DNA of 9,401 nt from Lutibacillus sp052034115. GTDB lineage: Bacteria; Actinomycetota; Actinomycetes; Actinomycetales; Dermatophilaceae. The first letter of the stretch is position 1. Every line of letters begins with the position of its first letter. The position numbers and the translations under genes are program-made. Shown here piece after piece: positions 5,326 to 9,401 of this stretch. A model generated the notes under the pieces. The model did no database searches, was not told where the DNA came from, and saw only the letters and a program-made list of their open reading frames with translations. The stretch spans positions 1 through 9,401 of the forward strand of contig JBPOIZ010000108.1 in assembly GCA_052034115.1 (NCBI GenBank). Reading direction: 5' to 3'.

Positions 5326-5357
5326 AGACTGCAAATTCTTGCAGCAACTTGCAGTCT
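5326..5357 (+). promoter_or_regulatory. Operator-like triple repeat for a MalR/Reg1-type (LacI-family) repressor
   Basis: CTGCAA (5329-5334), TTGCAG (5339-5344) and TTGCAG (5349-5354) have centres exactly 10 bp apart, one helical turn. The last two extend to the direct repeat CTTGCAG-CAA-CTTGCAG (5338-5354). The outer arms make a perfect 9-bp inverted repeat (5326-5334 with 5349-5357). Direct CTTGCAG repeats are, to my knowledge, the sites through which MalR/Reg1, a LacI-family regulator, controls amylase and maltose genes in Streptomyces. The site lies about 70-100 bases before the secreted starch-enzyme gene, so induction by maltose or maltodextrins is likely. An alternative reading as a weak hairpin terminator for truA is possible but less convincing. 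Confidence 0.7.
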
Positions 5358-5385
5358 GGCTCTTCCCGACGTCGGATGACAGCCG

Positions 5386-5391
5386 TATGGT
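5386..5391 (+). promoter_or_regulatory. Candidate -10 box for the amylase-pullulanase gene
   Basis: TATGGT fits TANNNT and would start transcription near 5398, about 30 bases before the GTG and downstream of the operator repeats. The -35 region (about 5362-5368, CTTCCCG) matches poorly, as expected for a regulated promoter. An alternative uses the last TTGCAG (5349-5354) as -35 with TCGGAT (5372-5377) as -10 at a 17-base spacing, which would put the operator directly over the -35. Confidence 0.35.
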
Positions 5392-5427
5392 CGGCTCTAG
5401 TTCGCGTAGCCCAGCGAAGGAGCCGTC

Positions 5428-5532
5428 GTGACCGTCCAGCGCCATCCCGCCCGCGCCCGCATTGCCGCCCTGGTGTGGGCGGTGCTCGCCGCGGTGGCCG
5501 TTGTCCCGATGGCCGCCCCGACGGCCCGCGCC
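5428..5532 (+). other. Sec signal peptide of the amylase-pullulanase
   Basis: Residues 1-35 have an Arg-rich n-region (Arg5, Arg9, Arg11), a hydrophobic stretch (about 12-30, Ala/Val/Leu-rich) and a PTARA end fitting an A-x-A signal peptidase I site, with the mature protein starting at Asp36. No twin-arginine motif and no lipobox cysteine is present, so Sec export of a soluble enzyme is expected. Confidence 0.85.
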
Positions 5533-8500
5533 GACGTGCGGGTGCCGACCCTCGTCGGTTCGCTGCAGTCCGAGCTCGGCTGCTCCGGGGACTGGGACCC
5601 CGGTTGTCCGGACACGGTGCTGCAGCCGGGTGCTGGCACGACCTACCGGCTGGTGGGAACCCTGCCCGCGGGGACCTACGAGTTCAAGGTGGCCCTCAAC
5701 GGCTCCTGGGCGGAGAACTACGGTGCCGGGGGAGTCAAGGACGGCCCGAACCTCCCGCTCGTCCTGGCCGCTCCGGCCGAGCTGGTCTTCACGTATGACG
5801 ACGACAGTCACCACATCGCGGTGGCGCCCACGACCCTGTCCGGCCCGGCCACCGACGCCGACACCGCTGCGGCCACCGACAGCCTGCGGGCCGGGCTGAC
5901 GCGGGAGCGGTTCTACTTCGTCATGGCCGACCGATTCGCCAACGGCGCGCCGGGCAATGACGCCGGTGGGCTGACCGGCGGCCGCCTCGAGACCGGGCTG
6001 GACCCCACCGACAAGGGCTTCTATCACGGCGGTGACCTTCGTGGCCTGATCAACCGGCTGGACTACATCAAGGACCTCGGCACCACGGCGATCTGGTTGA
6101 CGCCCTCGTTCAAGAACCGCCCCGTCCAAGGTTCTGGTGCAGACGTCAGCGCCGGCTACCACGGTTACTGGATCACCGACTTCACCCAGATCGACCCCCA
6201 CTTGGGCACCAATGCCGACATGCGAGCGCTCGTCGACGCTGCGCACGCCCGGGGGATGAAGGTCTTCTTCGACATCATCACCAACCACACCGCCGACGTC
6301 CTGGACAACGCGCAAGGCGTCTACGACTACGTCTCGAAGGAGACCTCGCCATACCGGGACGCGTCTGGAGCGCCGTTCGACGACCGGACGTATGCCGGCG
6401 GGGACACCTTCCCGGCAGTCGACGCCGCGACCTCGTTCCCCTACTCGCCCACCTTCCGCACCGAGTCCGACGCCAGTGTCAAGGTGCCGGCCTGGCTGAA
6501 CGACCCGACGATGTACCACAACCGAGGCAACTCCACCTTCGCCGGTGAGTCGAGCGAGTACGGCGACTTCTTCGGTCTGGACGACCTGTGGACCGAGCGG
6601 CCCGAGGTCGTGGCGGGGATGGGGGAGATCTACCAGGCGTGGCTCGACTTCGACATCGACGGGTTCCGCATCGACACCGTCAAGCATGTCAACCTGCAGT
6701 TCTGGCAGCAGTTCATCCCGGACATCCAGCAGAAGGCCGCAGCCGTTGGGAACGACGACTTCTTCATGTTCGGGGAGGTGTTCGACGGGTCGCCGTCCTA
6801 TGTCTCGACCTTCTCGACGGCGGGCATGCTGCCGGCCACGCTCGACTTCCCGTTCCAGGGGGCCGCACTGGCGTTCGCGCAGGGCAAGGCGACCACGGGG
6901 CTGCGGGACATGTTCGCTGCGGACGACTACTACACGGACACCGACTCCAACGCCTACTCCTCACCCACCTTCCTGGGCAACCACGACATGGGTCGGCTCG
7001 CCATGCAGCTGACCAAGAGCGGTTCGTCGGGGGAGGACCTGACGACCCGGGTCAAGCTCGCCAACGCGTTGATGTTCCTCACCCGTGGGCAGCCGGTCGT
7101 CTACTACGGCGACGAGCAGGGCTTCATCGGCTCCGGCGGGGACAAGGACGCCCGTCAGGACATGTTCGGCACCCAGGTCGAGCAGTATGCCGCCGAGACG
7201 CTCGTCGGCGGCGCGACGATGGGCACCGGAGATCATTTCTCCAAGGGCACCGCCCTCTATGGCTACCTGCGGAAGCTGGCAGGCCTTCGAGCGTCCTACC
7301 CGGCCCTGGCCGACGGTGCGCAGATCCATCGCCTGGCCTCCGGCGCGGCAGGCATCTTCGCGGTGAGCCGGATCGACCGGGCCGACCGGCGGGAGTATCT
7401 CGTCATCTTCAACAACTCCAGCGAGCCGCAACGGGCGACGTTGTCGACCTTCAGCCCCAGGACACGGTTTGCTCCCTTGCTGGGCGCGACGAGCGACCAG
7501 GTCACCGGCCGCGACGGTCGGCTGACCGTGACGGTGCCGCCTCTGTCGGTGCGCGTCTATCGGGCCGGCCAGCGGATGCCGTTGCGCACGGACGCCCCCG
7601 CGGTCTATCTCACGACGCCCGGTCCTGGCGGCGCCGTCGGTGGGCGCGCGCAGATCGGCGCCGCGATCCCGGAGAATGCCTTCGCCCAGGTCAGCTTCCT
7701 CGTCAGGCCTGTGGGCACGACCGAGTGGTCCGCCCTCGGCACCGACGACAACGCCCCCTACCGGGTGTTCCACGATGTCAGCGGCCTGGCCAAGGGCACG
7801 CTGCTCGAGTACCGGGTGCTGGCCAAGGACTCCAGCGGCAACCTCAGTGCCGCGTCGACCTACGCGGTTGTGGGGGACCCGGCCACCGACGATGGTGGTG
7901 GTGGCGGGGTCGAGCCGGTGACCCAGCCGAGCGCCGTGAGCGCTCCCGGCAACCTCAACGTCGCGATGGGGTGCCCCGGCGACTGGCAGCCGGACTGCGA
8001 CCAAGCCCAGCTGACCCTGGACCCGCGCGACCTGGTGTGGAAGGGCACATACACCCTGCCCGCCGGCAATTACGAGTACAAGGCGGCGATCGCCAAGTCG
8101 TGGGACGAGAACTACGGGGCCGGGGCGGTGCGCAACGGTCCCAACATCCCGGTGACTGCCACCGCAGCGCCGGTGACGTTCTACTACGACCACGGGACGC
8201 ACTGGATCACCAGCGATGCCAACGGTGCGATCATCACCGCGCCGGGGTCGGCACAAAGTGAGCTCGGGTGTCCAGGTGACTGGCAGCCGGACTGCATGCG
8301 GCCGTGGCTCCAGGACCCGGACGGTGACGGCACCTACACGTGGTCGACGGCCTCGATCCCCGCAGGTAGTTATGAGGTCAAGGTGACCCATGGCCTGAGC
8401 TGGGCCGAGAACTACGGAGCCGGAGGAGCCCGTGATGGAGCGAACATCGCCTACACCGTGCCGAGCGATGGGGTCGTGGTCACCTTCAGCTACGTCCTGG

Positions 8501-9401
8501 CCACGCACGTGCTGACAGTCAAGACGTCCAAGGCCGGCGCCTCGCCGGACCTCGGCAAGGCCAAGGCCTACCTCGTGGCGCGCGATCTCCTGGCGTGGCC
8601 CGCCAATGCCCTTCCCGCGGGGGTGCAGCCGGAGCTGCTGCGGTGGCGCCTGCACTGGTCGTATGACGGTGGGCTCGGCCTCGACGACGAGACGGTGACC
8701 GGCGGCCTGATGGCCGATCTGTCCTACGACCCGGCGGGGCTGCCGACAGCACTGGTCGAAGCCCACCCAGAACTCGACGGGTATGTCGCCCTGCGGGTGG
8801 CTCCGAAGGCCGTGGCGGCGATGCCACGGATCCTGCGGGGCCAGGTCGCCGTGGCGATGTATGACGTCACCGGCCTGCTCCTGGACGCCTCCGGGGTGCA
8901 AACCGCGATCGGCCTCGACGCGATGTACTCGCAGAGCGCGGCGGCGCGTGGCTACGGCGTCCAGTTCTCCCGCGGGGTGCCGACGTTCCGGCTCTGGGCC
9001 CCGACGGCCCAGCAGGTCACCCTGCTCACCTGGCCGGCCGGAGCCGCCGCGGACGCCCCCATCGCTGAGGCGACCCGCCGGGCCATGACCCGCAGCGCCG
9101 ACGGCTCGTGGAGCGTGGTCGGGTCGGCCGCTCTGCGCGACGCCCGATACCTCTACGAGGTGGTCGTGTATGCGCCGTCGACCAAGCGGGTGGAGACGAA
9201 CCTGGTTACCGACCCGGCCTCGGTCGCCTTGACGCTGGACTCCACGCGCTCGGTCGCGGTCGACCTGCGCGACCCGGCATACCGGCCGGAACAGTGGCGC
9301 ACGACCGCGGCACCGCGGCTCGCCCAGGCTGTCGACTCGACGATCTACGAGTTGCACGTCCGGGACTTCTCGATCACGGACCAGAGCGTGCCCGCCGAAC
9401 T
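5428..9401 (+). CDS. Secreted alpha-amylase/pullulanase fusion, 3' end beyond window
   Basis: The open frame of at least 1324 codons runs off the right edge. It encodes an extracellular starch-degrading enzyme joining alpha-1,4 and alpha-1,6 hydrolase parts. GTG 5428 follows GAAGGAG (5416-5422), and an in-frame TAG lies at 5407-5409. Residues 1-35 are a Sec signal peptide (cleavage after ARA-35). X25 starch module 41-134. GH13 alpha-amylase about 155-635, with region I DIITNHT (282-288), II GFRIDTVKH (nucleophile Asp416), III FGEVF (acid/base Glu450) and IV FLGNHD (Asp520). C-domain to about 713; Ig/Fn3-like module 720-815; Gly-rich linker about 818-830. X25 modules at 835-931 and 934-1031. 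Pullulanase N-terminal module about 1042-1150; CBM48 about 1155-1275; start of a second GH13 (YELHVRDFS, 1307-1315). The architecture resembles Streptomyces alpha-amylase/dextrinase proteins of about 1800 residues. Confidence 0.93.
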   Translation, partial: MTVQRHPARARIAALVWAVLAAVAVVPMAAPTARADVRVPTLVGSLQSELGCSGDWDPGCPDTVLQPGAGTTYRLVGTLPAGTYEFKVALNGSWAENYGAGGVKDGPNLPLVLAAPAELVFTYDDDSHHIAVAPTTLSGPATDADTAAATDSLRAGLTRERFYFVMADRFANGAPGNDAGGLTGGRLETGLDPTDKGFYHGGDLRGLINRLDYIKDLGTTAIWLTPSFKNRPVQGSGADVSAGYHGYWITDFTQIDPHLGTNADMRALVDAAHARGMKVFFDIITNHTADVLDNAQGVYDYVSKETSPYRDASGAPFDDRTYAGGDTFPAVDAATSFPYSPTFRTESDASVKVPAWLNDPTMYHNRGNSTFAGESSEYGDFFGLDDLWTERPEVVAGMGEIYQAWLDFDIDGFRIDTVKHVNLQFWQQFIPDIQQKAAAVGNDDFFMFGEVFDGSPSYVSTFSTAGMLPATLDFPFQGAALAFAQGKATTGLRDMFAADDYYTDTDSNAYSSPTFLGNHDMGRLAMQLTKSGSSGEDLTTRVKLANALMFLTRGQPVVYYGDEQGFIGSGGDKDARQDMFGTQVEQYAAETLVGGATMGTGDHFSKGTALYGYLRKLAGLRASYPALADGAQIHRLASGAAGIFAVSRIDRADRREYLVIFNNSSEPQRATLSTFSPRTRFAPLLGATSDQVTGRDGRLTVTVPPLSVRVYRAGQRMPLRTDAPAVYLTTPGPGGAVGGRAQIGAAIPENAFAQVSFLVRPVGTTEWSALGTDDNAPYRVFHDVSGLAKGTLLEYRVLAKDSSGNLSAASTYAVVGDPATDDGGGGGVEPVTQPSAVSAPGNLNVAMGCPGDWQPDCDQAQLTLDPRDLVWKGTYTLPAGNYEYKAAIAKSWDENYGAGAVRNGPNIPVTATAAPVTFYYDHGTHWITSDANGAIITAPGSAQSELGCPGDWQPDCMRPWLQDPDGDGTYTWSTASIPAGSYEVKVTHGLSWAENYGAGGARDGANIAYTVPSDGVVVTFSYVLATHVLTVKTSKAGASPDLGKAKAYLVARDLLAWPANALPAGVQPELLRWRLHWSYDGGLGLDDETVTGGLMADLSYDPAGLPTALVEAHPELDGYVALRVAPKAVAAMPRILRGQVAVAMYDVTGLLLDASGVQTAIGLDAMYSQSAAARGYGVQFSRGVPTFRLWAPTAQQVTLLTWPAGAAADAPIAEATRRAMTRSADGSWSVVGSAALRDARYLYEVVVYAPSTKRVETNLVTDPASVALTLDSTRSVAVDLRDPAYRPEQWRTTAAPRLAQAVDSTIYELHVRDFSITDQSVPAE
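5548..5829 (+). repeat. X25 starch module, copy 1
   Basis: Residues 41-134 form the first of three homologous modules. They share ELGCxxDWxPxC (Cys52 and Cys60, probably a disulfide), LPAGxYExK, SWxENYGAGxxxxGxN, and an aromatic VxFxYD strand near the end. This is the X25 (SusE/BaPul-like) module of starch enzymes, thought to bind or position glucan. Here it precedes the amylase catalytic domain. Confidence 0.75.
7930..8220 (+). repeat. X25 starch module, copy 2
   Basis: Residues 835-931 hold the second module, after the Gly-rich linker. It has GCPGDWQPDC (Cys849, Cys857), LPAGNYEYK, SWDENYGAGAVRNGPNIP and VTFYYD. It is arranged in tandem with copy 3, with equivalent cysteines 99 residues apart, and joins the amylase half to the pullulanase half. 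Confidence 0.75.
8227..8520 (+). repeat. X25 starch module, copy 3
   Basis: Residues 934-1031 hold the third module: SELGCPGDWQPDC (Cys948, Cys956), IPAGSYEVK, SWAENYGAGGARDGANI and VVTFSY. It shares an identical 18-base stretch with copy 2 (7981-7998 and 8278-8295). It leads directly into the pullulanase N-terminal domain. Confidence 0.75.

Noticed and set aside
5326..5357. Inverted repeat after truA as a rho-independent terminator
   Set aside because: The stem would have 9 bp with a 14-base loop, a modest AT share and no T tract. The exact 10-bp phasing of the half-sites and the match to CTTGCAG amylase operators explain it better.
6588..8261. A 557-codon plus-strand frame inside the amylase gene
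   Set aside because: It is a shifted reading of the amylase-pullulanase frame. The true frame carries GFRID, GEV and GNHD motifs through this region and shows no frameshift.
6961..9357. A 798-codon open frame on the minus strand
   Set aside because: It is antisense to the amylase-pullulanase gene, whose plus frame shows complete catalytic motifs and repeated modules. The minus product has no recognisable domain.

Overview
This is a high-GC (about 70 % by eye) actinobacterial chromosome segment. IF-1, S11, S13, RpoA and L36 all read as typical actinobacterial sequences. The order infA-rpmJ-rpsM-rpsK-rpsD-rpoA-rplQ-truA is the classical alpha-operon cluster of high-GC Gram-positives. RpoA ends in an acidic Asp-rich tail. 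The L17 C-terminal extension and the strong preference for G/C-ending codons fit a member of the Micrococcales, perhaps near Intrasporangiaceae (Janibacter, Knoellia, Terrabacter); that family placement is inference.

Layout. Bases 1-64 hold the very end of an upstream unit closed by a 15-bp GC-rich terminator. From about 93 a promoter-like TAGGCT precedes a roughly 110-base leader with hairpins. Seven plus-strand genes for translation and transcription follow: IF-1, L36, S13, S11, S4, RNA polymerase alpha and L17. Every gap longer than about 50 bases in this run contains at least one perfect GC-rich inverted repeat. The longest is a 38-base hairpin between rpsD and rpoA. A double hairpin ends the cluster after rplQ. 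truA (tRNA pseudouridine synthase) follows, probably from its own promoter and possibly as a leaderless mRNA.

From 5428 to the right edge the content changes from housekeeping to carbohydrate scavenging. One very long, still open reading frame (at least 1324 codons, GTG start) encodes a secreted multidomain starch-degrading enzyme: signal peptide, X25-type starch module, GH13 alpha-amylase with all catalytic residues, Ig/Fn3-like module, two more X25 modules, pullulanase N-terminal modules, CBM48, and the first strand of a second GH13 (pullulanase/alpha-1,6-glucosidase) domain that runs off the window. Its promoter region carries three TTGCAG/CTGCAA half-sites spaced exactly 10 bp apart. They match the CTTGCAG repeats known from Streptomyces amylase/maltose promoters, so control by a MalR/Reg1-like LacI-family repressor is likely.

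No tRNA, rRNA, CRISPR, insertion sequence or phage element was seen. The genes are known families. The most interesting points are the L17 C-terminal fusion module, the systematic intergenic hairpins in the ribosomal cluster, and the phased operator in front of the amylase-pullulanase.
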